A stretch of 9,392 nucleotides of DNA from Desulfonatronum sp. (GTDB taxonomy: Bacteria; Desulfobacterota; Desulfovibrionia; Desulfovibrionales; Desulfonatronaceae). The translations under genes and the position numbers were made by a program. Positions 1 to 7,592 of the stretch are shown here, one piece after another; position 1 is the stretch's first letter, and each line of letters opens with the position of its first letter. The notes under the pieces were generated by a model, which did not search any database, was not told the origin of the DNA, and saw nothing but the letters and a program-made list of their open reading frames with translations. The DNA lies in NCBI GenBank assembly GCA_007127655.1, contig SKYX01000274.1:1-9392 (forward strand), read 5' to 3'.

Positions 1-188
1 AGGACGCCCTGGGCTAACGGATCCAGCGTCCCGGCATGACCGATCTTGCGCTGTCCCAGGGTACGCTTGATCCGCTCCAGACACTGTGTGGACGAGGGGC
101 CCGAGGGCTTGTCCAGGACCAGTACGCCGTGTGCTTGAGCCGGTTTTCGCGTCGAGGTCCCAGAGTCCATTCGTTGACGAGGTTCCAT
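1..188 (-). CDS. truB: tRNA pseudouridine-55 synthase TruB (5' part only)
   Basis: TruB converts U55 in the T-loop of most tRNAs to pseudouridine in the cytoplasm. Only the first 63 or so codons are here; the gene runs off the left edge. The translation contains the family's opening strand (HGVLVLDKPSGPSS, about residues 21-34) and the catalytic block HAGTLDPLAQGVL (about 51-63), whose Asp in GTLDPLA is the nucleophile. The start is uncertain. ATG at 188 gives the longest ATG form but has no visible Shine-Dalgarno. ATG at 170 is in frame and has only a distant GGAA. An in-frame GTG at 206 would overlap the nrnA stop as GTGA. It sits 14 nt after nrnA, last visible gene of the cluster, as truB follows rbfA in many bacteria. 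The identification is secure from the catalytic motif. Confidence 0.93.
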   Translation of the reverse strand, partial: MEPRQRMDSGTSTRKPAQAHGVLVLDKPSGPSSTQCLERIKRTLGQRKIGHAGTLDPLAQGV

Positions 189-202
189 ACGGGGCGGGGA
201 CG

Positions 203-1219
203 TCACGACACGGAAGGAGGGTTTTTATCCGCCAGGGCCAGATACTGGCGGATCATCCGCACCAGAAGCGCTTCCGCGTCCTCCAGGGAGTGATGCAATT
301 CGCCGCCGGAAGCGTTCTTGTGGCCGCCGCCGCCCACGGAGGAGGCGATTTCCTCCACATCCGTGTCACCGGAGGAACGCAGGCTGAATTTGATCTTGCG
401 GGGTTCGTCCTCCCGCAGGCTGGCCGCGATTTGTACTCCCTTGACCCGCCGGATGTAGTCCACCATGTCGTCGCAGTCCTCGATGGTGGCTTGTCGTTTG
501 TCGCGAAAGGCCTTGGGAATGGAAATTATCCCGATCCGTCCGTCATCGAACAACCTGGCCTGGTTCAATACGTCGCCCATCAGCTTCAGGCGGTTCAGTC
601 GCCACTGGTTTTGCAGCAGGGCATTGAATCGTCCTGGATTCAACCCCTGTCGGATGATGGTCGCCGCCAGTTCCAGTACCTTGGGTCCGGTGTTTTCGTA
701 GCTGAACGATCCCGTGTCCGTGACCAGGGCCAGATAGACGGCCTCGCCCAGTGGACCACTCAAGGGAATGCCCAGTTCCTGTGCCAGGTAGCCGATCATC
801 TCCCCCACGGAGGACCGATCCGGCTCCACCAGGTTCACCGCGCCGAAATCTCGGTTGCTGACGTGGTGGTCGATGTTGATTGTTCGCTCCAGAGGCAGGC
901 GGCGGACCAAATCCTTGCCCACGCGCTTCGCGTCGCCGCAGTCCAGCAAAACGTACCATCGCGGCTCCCAGTCCGGATGGACCTGCTGCAAGGTCTGGGA
1001 GGAGCGCAGCCAGGAAAATCGATCCGGTACCGAGGACTCGTTGTAGAGCCAGTAGGTCTTGCCCAGGGTTTCAAGCAACCATCCCATGGCCACGGTGGAG
1101 CCCAGGGCGTCGCCATCCGGGTTGTTGTGTCCGGCCACCAGAAAATTGTCGCCTTCGCGCAACAGGCGCAAAACACGGGCCCAACTGTCCACCGTACTAC
1201 CTTTCATGGCGGCCGTCAT
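203..1219 (-). CDS. nrnA: DHH/DHHA1 phosphoesterase, NrnA-like oligoribonuclease / pAp phosphatase
   Basis: This is a 338-residue cytoplasmic DHH-family phosphoesterase. NrnA proteins degrade 2-5 nt RNA fragments and dephosphorylate 3'-phosphoadenosine 5'-phosphate using Mn2+. All metal and family motifs are visible: NPDGDALGS (33-41), DCGD (93-96), DHH (117-119), DTGSFSY (168-174) and the C-terminal DHHA1 signature GGGGHKNASG (296-305). Length matches the family (about 310-340). The start ATG at 1219 is chosen because GGAGG at 1229-1233 lies 9 nt upstream; an open frame continues to an ATG at 1252 and another in-frame ATG sits at 1207, both with poorer ribosome sites. The gene overlaps the 3' end of rbfA by 23 nt, so translation is probably coupled. 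Its place between rbfA and truB suggests co-expression with ribosome and tRNA maturation. Which of the two activities dominates cannot be told from sequence. Confidence 0.9.
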   Translation of the reverse strand: MTAAMKGSTVDSWARVLRLLREGDNFLVAGHNNPDGDALGSTVAMGWLLETLGKTYWLYNESSVPDRFSWLRSSQTLQQVHPDWEPRWYVLLDCGDAKRVGKDLVRRLPLERTINIDHHVSNRDFGAVNLVEPDRSSVGEMIGYLAQELGIPLSGPLGEAVYLALVTDTGSFSYENTGPKVLELAATIIRQGLNPGRFNALLQNQWRLNRLKLMGDVLNQARLFDDGRIGIISIPKAFRDKRQATIEDCDDMVDYIRRVKGVQIAASLREDEPRKIKFSLRSSGDTDVEEIASSVGGGGHKNASGGELHHSLEDAEALLVRMIRQYLALADKNPPSVS

Positions 1220-1532
1220 AAACCATGTCCTCCAGAAAGATGTCCCGTTCAAAGCGCAGTTCCGGGGTGGAGCGCAGATTCAGGCGCTTCCCCAGCAAGG
1301 TCCGCATATATCCCTTGGCCTTGCCCAGGGAGACGGCGATTTCCTCCAGCCGGAGCGGATCGTCGGTGCAGGTGTAAAACACCTTGGCGATGCTCAGGTC
1401 GGAGTTGAGCCGCACTCCGCTGATGGTGACCAGTTCCAGCCGGGGGTCCTGGATCTCCTCCTGAAGCATCTGAGCCAGTTCCCGCTGGATCATGTCCGCG
1501 AGGCGAATTGATCGCCGGGACGGACCACGCAT
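1197..1532 (-). CDS. rbfA: 30S ribosome-binding factor RbfA
   Basis: RbfA binds the immature 30S subunit near the 5' end helix of 16S rRNA and assists late maturation and cold adaptation. The 111-residue product is typical in length (about 110-130). It shows the KH-like fold signatures: DPRLELVTISGV followed by LNSDLSIAKVFYT in the first half, and LGKRLNLRSTPELRFERD near the end. Two in-frame ATGs exist, at 1538 and 1532. ATG 1532 is preferred because GGAGG (1542-1546) is 9 nt from it but only 3 nt from ATG 1538, and because it forms a TAATG overlap with the ylxP stop. The 3' end overlaps nrnA. Downstream of infB, this matches the E. coli and Bacillus order, with ylxP interposed. Confidence 0.95.
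   Translation of the reverse strand: MRGPSRRSIRLADMIQRELAQMLQEEIQDPRLELVTISGVRLNSDLSIAKVFYTCTDDPLRLEEIAVSLGKAKGYMRTLLGKRLNLRSTPELRFERDIFLEDMVYDGRHER
1229..1233 (-). promoter_or_regulatory. Shine-Dalgarno deciding the nrnA start
   Basis: GGAGG on the minus strand, 9 nt before ATG 1219 and inside the rbfA coding region. It supports the MTAAMKGS start over the longer frame and over ATG 1207. Confidence 0.65.
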
Positions 1533-1870
1533 TACCATGAGCCTCCTTCCAGCAGGTCCGCGCGGAGATCTCCGGGGTCCTGCGTTGATCGAAATATTTC
1601 CGTGTTGCCCTGGACGAATTCCACGGGAGCGGCGGCCTCGGCCAGGGACATGGCCTTGTGCAGCCGACTTTCCACCCGGGCCGCGTCATTGGAAACCGTG
1701 GCCGCCGCCAGAATCAACCGTTCATGCTCGTCCAGGGCTTCCACTTCGGACACGGCGAGATTGAACTTGTTGCGCAGCTTCTGTTTCAGACTCTGGGCCA
1801 CCTTGCGCTTGCCCTTGAGAGAGTCGTTCCCGTGCAGCCGGAATTCCAGCCGTAATACGCCGATGATCAT
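1532..1870 (-). CDS. ylxP: YlxP-like DUF503 protein
   Basis: This 112-residue small protein belongs to the DUF503/YlxP family, commonly encoded between infB and rbfA in Gram-positive and delta-type bacteria. Its exact biochemical role is not settled; a link to ribosome assembly is inferred mainly from gene neighbourhood. The N-terminal beta strand MIIGVLRLEF and the conserved block GNDSLKGKRKVAQSLKQKLRNKF (14-36), then AVSEVEAL and VSND, match the family. The start at ATG 1870 fits the conserved N-terminus. No Shine-Dalgarno is present: the bases just upstream belong to an 8-mer repeat array (1875-1922) that reaches to within 5 nt of the start codon. The stop TAA overlaps the rbfA ATG as TAATG. 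Weak initiation, or dependence on infB translation, is therefore likely. Confidence 0.9.
   Translation of the reverse strand: MIIGVLRLEFRLHGNDSLKGKRKVAQSLKQKLRNKFNLAVSEVEALDEHERLILAAATVSNDAARVESRLHKAMSLAEAAAPVEFVQGNTEIFRSTQDPGDLRADLLEGGSW
1542..1546 (-). promoter_or_regulatory. Shine-Dalgarno deciding the rbfA start
   Basis: GGAGG within a GGAAGGAGG run on the minus strand. The 9 nt spacing selects ATG 1532, which overlaps the ylxP TAA stop by one base, over ATG 1538. Confidence 0.7.
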
Positions 1871-1874
1871 TAGG

Positions 1875-2025
1875 GGTTCAGGGGTTCAACGGTTCAACGG
1901 TTCAGCGGTTCAACGGTTGAAAGCAATGGGTGAGGTCGTGAGGGGGGATGCGGAGTCCACTCATGCCACTGTGGACTTCCCAAATCAAGCAGAGCCCCAA
2001 CCATTGAACCCTGAACCGTTGAACC
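1875..2025. repeat. Opposed 8-mer repeat arrays forming a long hairpin, infB-ylxP gap
   Basis: The gap is almost filled by this structure. On the plus strand six 8 bp units stand in tandem at 1875-1922: GGTTCAGG, GGTTCAAC, GGTTCAAC, GGTTCAGC, GGTTCAAC, GGTTGAAA. At 1995-2025 the same motif runs on the minus strand (GGTTCAAC, a 7 nt GGTTCAG, GGTTCAAT, GGTTGGGG). The right array is complementary to part of the left over about 27 bp with one mismatch and one bulge. The central 72 nt contains a second hairpin, GTCCAC (1955-1960) against GTGGAC (1971-1976), with flanking pairs. The right arm ends 3 nt after the infB stop and the left arm 5 nt before the ylxP start. No T-run follows, so it is not an obvious intrinsic terminator. 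It could be an RNA processing or stabilising stem, or an inserted repeat. Confidence 0.85.
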
Positions 2026-2028
2026 TTT

Positions 2029-4983
2029 CTACAGCGTCGCCGCCTCCGAGACTTCCTCAAAGGCCTCAATCACGTCGCCGACCTTGATGTCATTGAAGTT
2101 GGCCAGCCCCACGCCGCATTCGAAACCCTTGAGCACTTCCTTGGTGTCTTCCTTGAAGCGCTTCAGCGAACTGAGCTTGCCGGTGTAGATCACCACGCCC
2201 TCACGCAGAAGGCGGATCTTGGCGTTGCGCAGCAGCTTGCCGTCCATCACCGCGCACCCGGCCACCATACCGATTTTGGGCACGCTGAAGGTCTGGCGGA
2301 CCTCGGCCTGACCCAGATAGGACTCCCGGATAATCGGCGAGAGCATGCCGGTCATGGCGTCGCGGATGTCGTTCACCAGGTTGTAGATGATGTCGTAGAA
2401 ACGGATTTCCACGCTTTCGGTTTCGGCAACTTCCTTGACCTTGGCCACGGGCCGGACGTTGAAGCCGATCACGATGGCCGAAGAGGCCGTGGCCAGCATG
2501 ACGTCGGATTCGGTGATGGCTCCGGCTCCGGAGTGGACGATCCGCACTCGGACCTCGTCCGTGGACAGCTTGAGCAGGGACTCGGAGACCGCCTCGGCGG
2601 ACCCCTGCACGTCGGTCTTGATGACCAGATTCAGGAACTTGGCCTCGCCAGCCGCCTTGGAGGCCAGGAAGCTGTCCAGGGTGACCTTGGTGGCCTTGGC
2701 CAGGGCCTTCTCGCGCTCCTTGGTCATGCGGGACTGGGCGATCCGGCGAGCGATCTTTTCATCCGCCACCACCACGAATTCGTCTCCCGACTCGGCCAGG
2801 CCGTCGAAGCCCTGGACCTCCACCGGGAAGGCCGGCCCGGCATCCTTGACCTTCTTGCCCTTGTCGTCAAACATGGCTCGAACCTTGCCCTGGTAAAGAC
2901 CGCAGACAAAGACATCGCCGTCGTGCAAGGTCCCTTCCTGGATCAACACCGTGGCCACCGGACCTCGGCCTTTGTCCAGCCGGGCTTCCACAATCCGCCC
3001 TCGGGCTCGCTTGGTCGGATTAGCTTTGAGATCCAGAACCTCGGCCTGAAGCAGGACCATTTCCAGCAGTTCGTCCAGGCCGATGCGCTGTTTGGCCGAG
3101 ACGTTGGCGAAAATCGTCTCCCCGCCCCAGGCTTCGGCCAGAAGCCCCATCTCGCTCAGCTCGCGGATCACCCGTTCGGGGTTGGCGTCTTCCTTGTCGA
3201 TCTTGTTCACGGCCACGACGATGGGCACACCGGCGGCCTTGGCATGGTTCACGGCTTCCTTGGTCTGTTCCATGACGCCGTCGTCCGCGGCCACCACCAG
3301 GATGACCAGGTCCGTGACCTGGGCCCCACGGGCACGCATGGCCGTGAAGGCTTCGTGACCGGGCGTGTCCAGAAAGGTCACCGCGCCGCGATTGGTCTCC
3401 ACGTGATACGCGCCGATATGCTGAGTGATCCCTCCAGCCTCGCCCTTGGTCACGTTGGATTCGCGGATGGCGTCCAACAGAGAGGTCTTGCCGTGGTCCA
3501 CGTGGCCCATGATGGTCACAACCGGAGAACGCGGTGCGAGATCTTCCAGTTTGTCCTCTTCACGGGTGTGGGTGAATCCTTCTTCCATGAACCCGACCTG
3601 TTCCACTTCGTAACCAAACTCCGCGGCCACCAGGGTTGCCGTATCCATGTCGATGGACTGGTTGATGGTGGTCATCACGCCCATGGAGAACAGCATCTTG
3701 ATGATCTCCTGGGCCTTGAGCCCCATTTGCTTGGCCATCTCCGAAACCCGGATGGCCTCTTCCATGCGGATCTTGCGCTTGGCAGCCTTGATCGGCTGGG
3801 TTCCAGCCTGGCCAGCCTGACCTTCGGCTTCGTGACGGAATTTGGGACGCGACCGTTTGGCCCGGAATTTACCGCCGGTCCGATCCTGAACCGGAGTAGT
3901 TTTCTTCTTCTTCCAGGACGGATCAGAGCGATTCTGCTCCCCAAGCACCGAAGGCTGGGTAATCTCCACGGTGCGTTTGCCTTTTTTCTTCTTCTTCCGG
4001 TCCGAGGCGCTATCAGCCTGAGCACCGGCGTCCACCCCGGGCCGGGCAGGCGCTTCCGCGGTGCCGGGCGTTCGAACCGGGGTGGGGGTGTACGGTTTGC
4101 TTTCGGGCTTATAGGAAAAGTCGGGTTTGGCTTCCGGCTTGGAAATAATCCGCACCTGCGGTCCGGTCTGAACCAACGGCTCGCGCTTCCGTGGCTTCCG
4201 CTTCTTCGGCTTTTCACCGACGGCTTCCGATGCAGCCGCATCGGACTCTTCGCCAGTGGCTGCGTCCGCGGGAGGCGCGGCGTCCGGGCTCTCCGTCTTT
4301 GCACTGACCGCCGATTCCTCTGCGGGTGCGGTCACGACGTCATCTGCGGGCGAATCCCCCGTGCCGGGAACATCCGGCTTGCCCGGTGCGTCCCGGGGCA
4401 CATCCTGTGTGCCAGGATCTTCCTGCGTGGCTGGGGCATCCGGCTCCACCCGAACCTGCGTCTCTTCGGAGACAGCTGTGGAGGGAGCATCCTCGCCAAC
4501 TTCTTCCGCACCCGGCTCTTTCACGCCTGGAGCAACCGGCTCTTCGGATGTGCCGATAATCCGTGCCCGAGGAGCGTCCACGGTCTTTTTTCCAGCCCGG
4601 CGTTGAGCCGGAGCAACGGCATCGGCCGCATCCTCAGCTTTCTCCGCTACTCCCTTGACCGCATCCTGCTCCGGACCATCCGTTCTCTCGGGAGTCGGAG
4701 CGTCCTCGGGTTGATCCCCGGAAGCGTCCGAAACTTTCTGGGCTTCCGGCTTGGCAACCTTCCGTCGCCGCAAAATGACCCCGGGCTGAATCTCCCGCTG
4801 CTGAACATCGACGGGGGCGTCCTTGCGCTGCATTTTTTCACGAACCTGGGCGGCCTCCTCATCGGAGATGCTGCTGACATGGCTTTTCACCGGGATGTCC
4901 AGCTCGCGCAAGACTTGCAGCAATTCCTTATTGCTGACCCCAAGTTCAGAAGACAATTCCATAATGCGTATCTTATTGGCCAT
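2029..4983 (-). CDS. infB: Translation initiation factor IF-2
   Basis: IF-2 is the GTPase that places fMet-tRNA on the 30S subunit and promotes 50S joining. The 984-residue product begins with an IF2_N domain (about 1-52: [19 protein letters not shown]). A linker of about 350 residues follows, acidic and Ala/Pro-rich up to about 255, then strongly basic with Lys clusters near 330-336 and 358-361. A second IF2_N module lies at about 405-457. The G domain carries GHVDHGKT (493-500), GGITQHI (517-523), DTPG (539-542), NKID (593-596) and SAK (629-631). The beta-barrel and C-terminal fMet-tRNA-binding domains end at 984. The start ATG 4983 has GGGAG 6 nt upstream and overlaps the ylxR end by 11 nt. 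The length is above the usual 700-900 because of the linker. No clear internal start for a short IF-2 form was seen. Confidence 0.98.
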   Translation of the reverse strand: MANKIRIMELSSELGVSNKELLQVLRELDIPVKSHVSSISDEEAAQVREKMQRKDAPVDVQQREIQPGVILRRRKVAKPEAQKVSDASGDQPEDAPTPERTDGPEQDAVKGVAEKAEDAADAVAPAQRRAGKKTVDAPRARIIGTSEEPVAPGVKEPGAEEVGEDAPSTAVSEETQVRVEPDAPATQEDPGTQDVPRDAPGKPDVPGTGDSPADDVVTAPAEESAVSAKTESPDAAPPADAATGEESDAAASEAVGEKPKKRKPRKREPLVQTGPQVRIISKPEAKPDFSYKPESKPYTPTPVRTPGTAEAPARPGVDAGAQADSASDRKKKKKGKRTVEITQPSVLGEQNRSDPSWKKKKTTPVQDRTGGKFRAKRSRPKFRHEAEGQAGQAGTQPIKAAKRKIRMEEAIRVSEMAKQMGLKAQEIIKMLFSMGVMTTINQSIDMDTATLVAAEFGYEVEQVGFMEEGFTHTREEDKLEDLAPRSPVVTIMGHVDHGKTSLLDAIRESNVTKGEAGGITQHIGAYHVETNRGAVTFLDTPGHEAFTAMRARGAQVTDLVILVVAADDGVMEQTKEAVNHAKAAGVPIVVAVNKIDKEDANPERVIRELSEMGLLAEAWGGETIFANVSAKQRIGLDELLEMVLLQAEVLDLKANPTKRARGRIVEARLDKGRGPVATVLIQEGTLHDGDVFVCGLYQGKVRAMFDDKGKKVKDAGPAFPVEVQGFDGLAESGDEFVVVADEKIARRIAQSRMTKEREKALAKATKVTLDSFLASKAAGEAKFLNLVIKTDVQGSAEAVSESLLKLSTDEVRVRIVHSGAGAITESDVMLATASSAIVIGFNVRPVAKVKEVAETESVEIRFYDIIYNLVNDIRDAMTGMLSPIIRESYLGQAEVRQTFSVPKIGMVAGCAVMDGKLLRNAKIRLLREGVVIYTGKLSSLKRFKEDTKEVLKGFECGVGLANFNDIKVGDVIEAFEEVSEAATL

Positions 4984-5233
4984 GCATCTCTCCCTTGCAC
5001 CGCTTCCGACGTTTCCCTGTCGACGTCAATTTATCCAAACATAATGCTTGATTACACACGTAAAACCCTCTCCCGGGCAATTGCTGACGGAGATCTGCGA
5101 GGGGCTCCCGGCCAGCGTCGCGCACAAAACGGCGCAACTCCATTTTGGGAGCTTTCCGGCGACAGACGACGCACGTCCTCGTGGGCACATGCCCGACGCA
5201 TTTTCCCGACTGCTCTCCCAATGGTTCTCTCAA
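4973..5233 (-). CDS. ylxR: YlxR-like DUF448 protein, start uncertain
   Basis: DUF448/YlxR proteins are small basic proteins encoded between nusA and infB; some have been reported to bind RNA or act as regulators, but the role in this group is unproven. The core is plain: [23 protein letters not shown], then [18 protein letters not shown] and a Lys/Arg-rich tail, with Cys residues in a CVVC pair as usual. The end at 4973 overlaps the infB start by 11 nt. The start is a problem. The frame contains no ATG between the nusA stop and the core. Candidates are TTG 5233 (86 codons), TTG 5221 and GTG 5188; none has a strong ribosome site. TTG 5233 is given because it overlaps the stop of a short ATG frame beginning at the nusA stop. 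No ylxQ lies next to it. Confidence 0.85.
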   Translation of the reverse strand: MREPLGEQSGKCVGHVPTRTCVVCRRKAPKMELRRFVRDAGREPLADLRQQLPGRGFYVCNQALCLDKLTSTGKRRKRCKGEMHGQ

Positions 5234-5274
5234 AAGTTCCCCAGGTGAGCCTTTGGTAGGTCCTTGCGACTCAT
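5230..5274 (-). other. 14-codon leader frame between nusA and ylxR, possible lost ylxR start
   Basis: An ATG at 5274 overlaps the nusA TGA as ATGA and opens a 14-codon frame ([14 protein letters not shown]) that stops at a TGA overlapping the ylxR TTG 5233. One extra T in the TTTT run at 5232-5235 would fuse it to ylxR as a 100-residue protein coupled to nusA. It may therefore be the displaced N-terminus of ylxR, a coupling leader, or chance. Confidence 0.35.
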
Positions 5275-6755
5275 TCTCGGCCACGCCCCGCCTCTGGATC
5301 CGGGCTTGCGTCCGTCTCCCCGGCGGAAGCGACTTCAGCCCCTTCGGCGAAACCGGCTTCCGTCTCTTCGTTCGCCTCAACGGCGTCCTCCATGGCTTCC
5401 TCGGACTTGACCTCGGACTCGCCCTCATCGAGAGCATGATCAGCACCTTCATCCGACTCCGAAACAGAGTCAGCGGCCTCTTCGTCGCTCTCGCCGTCCT
5501 CACTCTCATCGTCTTCAGAGCGTTCGACCAAGCCAAGAAAATTGATGGCCGAACGGATGTCTGCGACCTTGGCCTCGTCCAGCCCCTGAATCGTCAACAG
5601 TTGCTCGTCTTCGGCCTCGGCCACGGCCGTGGGGCTGTTGAAGCCGGCGGCCAAAAAGGCTTCCAGAGGCACTTCGGCCACGCTGACCAACTGCTCCAGC
5701 CCCTGCCGGTCCTTGTACATGGTCCCGTAGCGGCTCTCCGTGAAAATATCGATCTTCCAGCCCAACAGTTTGGCCGCCAGCTTGACGTTCTGCCCCTTAC
5801 GCCCAATAGCCAGGGTAAGCTGATCATCCGGAACCACGACTTCCAGGATGCCGTCTTCCTCGTCCACGGTAATTCGGGAAATCCTGGCCGGGGACAGGGA
5901 GTTCACCGCGTAGGTGGTGATCTCCGGGCTCCAGACAATGATATCGATCCGCTCACCGCGCAGTTCCTGGACGATGTTCTGAATCCGCGAGCCGCGGACC
6001 CCGACGCAGGCACCCACCGGATCCACGTCGCGATCCGTGGACATCACCGCCACCTTGGCCCGGCTGCCCGGGTCCCTGGCCACGCCCATGATCCGCACGA
6101 ATCCATCCGCCACTTCCGGCACCTCGCGGTTGAAGAGCACCGTCAAATAGTCCGGATGGGAGCGGGAAACAATGATCTGCGGGCCGCGACCTTCCTTGCG
6201 CACGTCGAAAAGCAGGGCCTGAATCTGATCGCCACGTCGGAACCGTTCCTTGGGAATCTGCTCTTCCTTGGGCAACAAGGCCTCGGTTCGACCGAGGTTG
6301 ATGATCCAGCCGGAACGATCCCGGCGCTGGATGGACCCACTGACGATTTCCCGTTTGCGGTCCTTGTACTCCTCGTAAATGATTTCCTGTTCCGCTTCGC
6401 GCATCCGCTGGATGATGACCTGCTTGGCGGACTGGGCGGCGATCCGACCCAGGTCTTCCACTTTCAGTTCAAAACCGAGTTCATCGTCCACCTGAACATT
6501 GGGGTCGTGATGCTTGGCGTCCTCAAGCAGAATCTCACTGACCGGATCGACGATCTCCTCCACCACCCGTTTGAACTGATAGACGTCGAAACCGCCCTTG
6601 TCCTCGTTGAAAGTGACCTCGATATCCACATCCTCGCCCAGCTTCTTGGTCACCGAGGACCGCACGGCCCGTTCCAGGGTGTCAATGAGAAGATCCTTGT
6701 GGATTCCCCTGTCTTTACTGATTTGCTCAATGGCCTTGCGCAGTTCGGCGCTCAT
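5271..6755 (-). CDS. nusA: Transcription termination/antitermination factor NusA
   Basis: NusA binds RNA polymerase near the RNA exit channel and modulates pausing, intrinsic termination and antitermination. The 494-residue product has the N-terminal polymerase-binding domain (about 1-130), an S1 domain (about 137-200), KH1 with GVRG (252-255) and KH2 with GRKG (318-321). One helix-hairpin-helix module (about 355-408) follows. The last 84 residues (411-494) are an acidic low-complexity tail with 35 Asp/Glu. E. coli NusA is almost the same length but carries two acidic-repeat helical modules there. The start ATG 6755 has GGAGG (6761-6765) 5 nt upstream; the frame open to 6800 lacks such a site. 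A 151 nt gap separates it from rimP, in which I see no convincing promoter, only a GC-rich inverted repeat (GGCCGG at 6779-6784, CCGGCC at 6800-6805). Confidence 0.97.
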   Translation of the reverse strand: MSAELRKAIEQISKDRGIHKDLLIDTLERAVRSSVTKKLGEDVDIEVTFNEDKGGFDVYQFKRVVEEIVDPVSEILLEDAKHHDPNVQVDDELGFELKVEDLGRIAAQSAKQVIIQRMREAEQEIIYEEYKDRKREIVSGSIQRRDRSGWIINLGRTEALLPKEEQIPKERFRRGDQIQALLFDVRKEGRGPQIIVSRSHPDYLTVLFNREVPEVADGFVRIMGVARDPGSRAKVAVMSTDRDVDPVGACVGVRGSRIQNIVQELRGERIDIIVWSPEITTYAVNSLSPARISRITVDEEDGILEVVVPDDQLTLAIGRKGQNVKLAAKLLGWKIDIFTESRYGTMYKDRQGLEQLVSVAEVPLEAFLAAGFNSPTAVAEAEDEQLLTIQGLDEAKVADIRSAINFLGLVERSEDDESEDGESDEEAADSVSESDEGADHALDEGESEVKSEEAMEDAVEANEETEAGFAEGAEVASAGETDASPDPEAGRGRE

Positions 6756-6906
6756 CTCTTCCTCCAGGATAATATCAGGGCCGGGGCCGTTTCGCGCCAC
6801 CGGCCGGCAAAAACCATCATTGTTTTCGGCAATCTTTCATATGTGTCGAAATCCTGCGCCGGTTCCGAAAAACCTTTCCATCCCGAAATCGTCCGGTGGT
6901 TTCGGG

Positions 6907-7395
6907 TCAAAACGCATGGATCAAATGAATCTTCTTTATTTGGTCCCAATCCAACGCCACCGAGGCGCCGTTTTCCACTATCGTGACCGTCGAGCCGTCC
7001 ACCGAGGACAGCTCGCCGCGGTAGGATTTGCATCCGTCCAGCGGTTCATAAAGTTGGGCCTGTATGGTCCTCCCAAGGTAGCCTTGGAGTTGTTCCGGCT
7101 TGAAAAACCGACGCTCCAAACCGGGCGAGGAGACCTCCAGAGTAAAGGTGCCGGGAAGTCGCTCGTCGATTTCCAGAGCAGGGCCAAGCTGTCGGCTGAC
7201 CATGGCGCACTGGTCGATGGTCGCTCCACTCTCGGCGTCGATATAGATGCGGATCAACGCCTTGCGGCCCAGGGGCAGATACTCCAAGCCCCAAAGTTCC
7301 AGACCGAGGCCGTGAACAACGGGCAAAACCAATAACTCCAGATGGCGAAGGATTTCTTCCGACCGGGCGCGGGAAGAAGGGGGAGAAGTCTGCAT
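6907..7395 (-). CDS. rimP: Ribosome maturation factor RimP
   Basis: RimP is a cytoplasmic factor needed for 30S subunit maturation. The 162-residue product is of normal length (about 150-160). Family features in order are the N-terminal helix with LELLVLPVVHGLGLELWGLEY, IRIYID, the CAMVSRQL helix, the signature FTLEVSSPGLERRFF, and a C-terminal SH3-like domain ending DWDQIKKIHLIHAF. The start ATG 7395 is the first that lies downstream of the tRNA terminator (T-run 7412-7420). It has no clear Shine-Dalgarno. The open frame extends upstream to 7536, but that extension reads through the terminator and into the tRNA gene and is not coding. ATG 7431 sits in the terminator loop and is unlikely. First protein gene of the cluster, as in E. 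coli. Confidence 0.93.
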   Translation of the reverse strand: MQTSPPSSRARSEEILRHLELLVLPVVHGLGLELWGLEYLPLGRKALIRIYIDAESGATIDQCAMVSRQLGPALEIDERLPGTFTLEVSSPGLERRFFKPEQLQGYLGRTIQAQLYEPLDGCKSYRGELSSVDGSTVTIVENGASVALDWDQIKKIHLIHAF

Positions 7396-7411
7396 GGCTG
7401 TCTGAAAATCC

Positions 7412-7438
7412 AAAAAAAAAGTGGACCACATGGCCCAC
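7412..7438 (-). terminator. Intrinsic terminator between tRNA-Gly and rimP
   Basis: On the minus strand a 7 bp stem, GTGGGCC (7438-7432) with GGTCCAC (7427-7421), one G-U pair and the loop ATGT, is followed at once by nine Ts (7420-7412). This is a textbook Rho-independent terminator shape. It lies 62 nt after the tRNA 3' end and 16 nt before the rimP start, so it should end tRNA transcripts and only read-through would reach rimP-nusA. Confidence 0.85.
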
Positions 7439-7459
7439 CCCGTTCGTCGTCTCTGTTGT

Positions 7460-7472
7460 GCGGCCAGGCCGC
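7460..7472 (-). other. Short GC palindrome in the tRNA-rimP spacer
   Basis: GCGGC and GCCGC enclose a 3 nt loop. It sits 28 nt after the tRNA and 21 nt before the terminator. It may be an RNA hairpin taking part in tRNA 3' trailer processing or pausing; function is inferred only. Confidence 0.4.
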
Positions 7473-7500
7473 TACCGATCAGGATGTTGCGAATTAAAGA

Positions 7501-7576
7501 TGGAGCGGGCGACGGGAGTCGAACCCGCGACACCAAGCTTGGGAAGCTTGTACTCTACCAGCTGAGCTACGCCCGC
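7501..7576 (-). tRNA. tRNA-Gly, anticodon CCC
   Basis: The 76 nt gene folds as a full cloverleaf. The acceptor stem is GCGGGCG with CGCCCGC. The D stem is GCTC with GAGT. The anticodon stem is CAAGC with GCTTG around the loop TTCCCAA, giving anticodon CCC that reads GGG. The T stem is GCGGG with CCCGT around TTCGACT. The discriminator is T and CCA is encoded (7503-7501). It closely resembles other bacterial tRNA-Gly(CCC). It leads the rimP-nusA-infB cluster in the place E. coli has metY. The well-known spurious peptides read from tRNA sequence appear on both strands here and were not annotated. Confidence 0.97.
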
Positions 7577-7592
7577 CCGCGAAACGCAATCG

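Noticed and set aside
86..1408. 440-codon plus-strand frame opposite nrnA and rbfA
   Set aside because: It is antisense to two genes with intact motifs; its length follows from base composition.
1875..2025. CRISPR array
   Set aside because: The units are 8 bp tandem copies without spacers, and the arrays are opposed to each other.
2533..5259. 908-codon open frame on the plus strand, antisense to infB
   Set aside because: It mirrors infB codon usage in GC-rich DNA, has no family motif, and lies opposite an unmistakable IF-2 gene.
5145..6986. 613-codon open frame antisense to nusA
   Set aside because: It is a shadow of the acidic GC-rich nusA reading frame with no recognisable domain or ribosome site.
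7396..7536. N-terminal extension of RimP
   Set aside because: It would read through the intrinsic terminator and the tRNA 3' half, giving the familiar spurious tRNA-derived peptide; RimP is full length from 7395.
7501..7576. tRNA-Gly as an integration site of a mobile island
   Set aside because: No integrase, duplicated tRNA end or atypical gene block is visible beside it.
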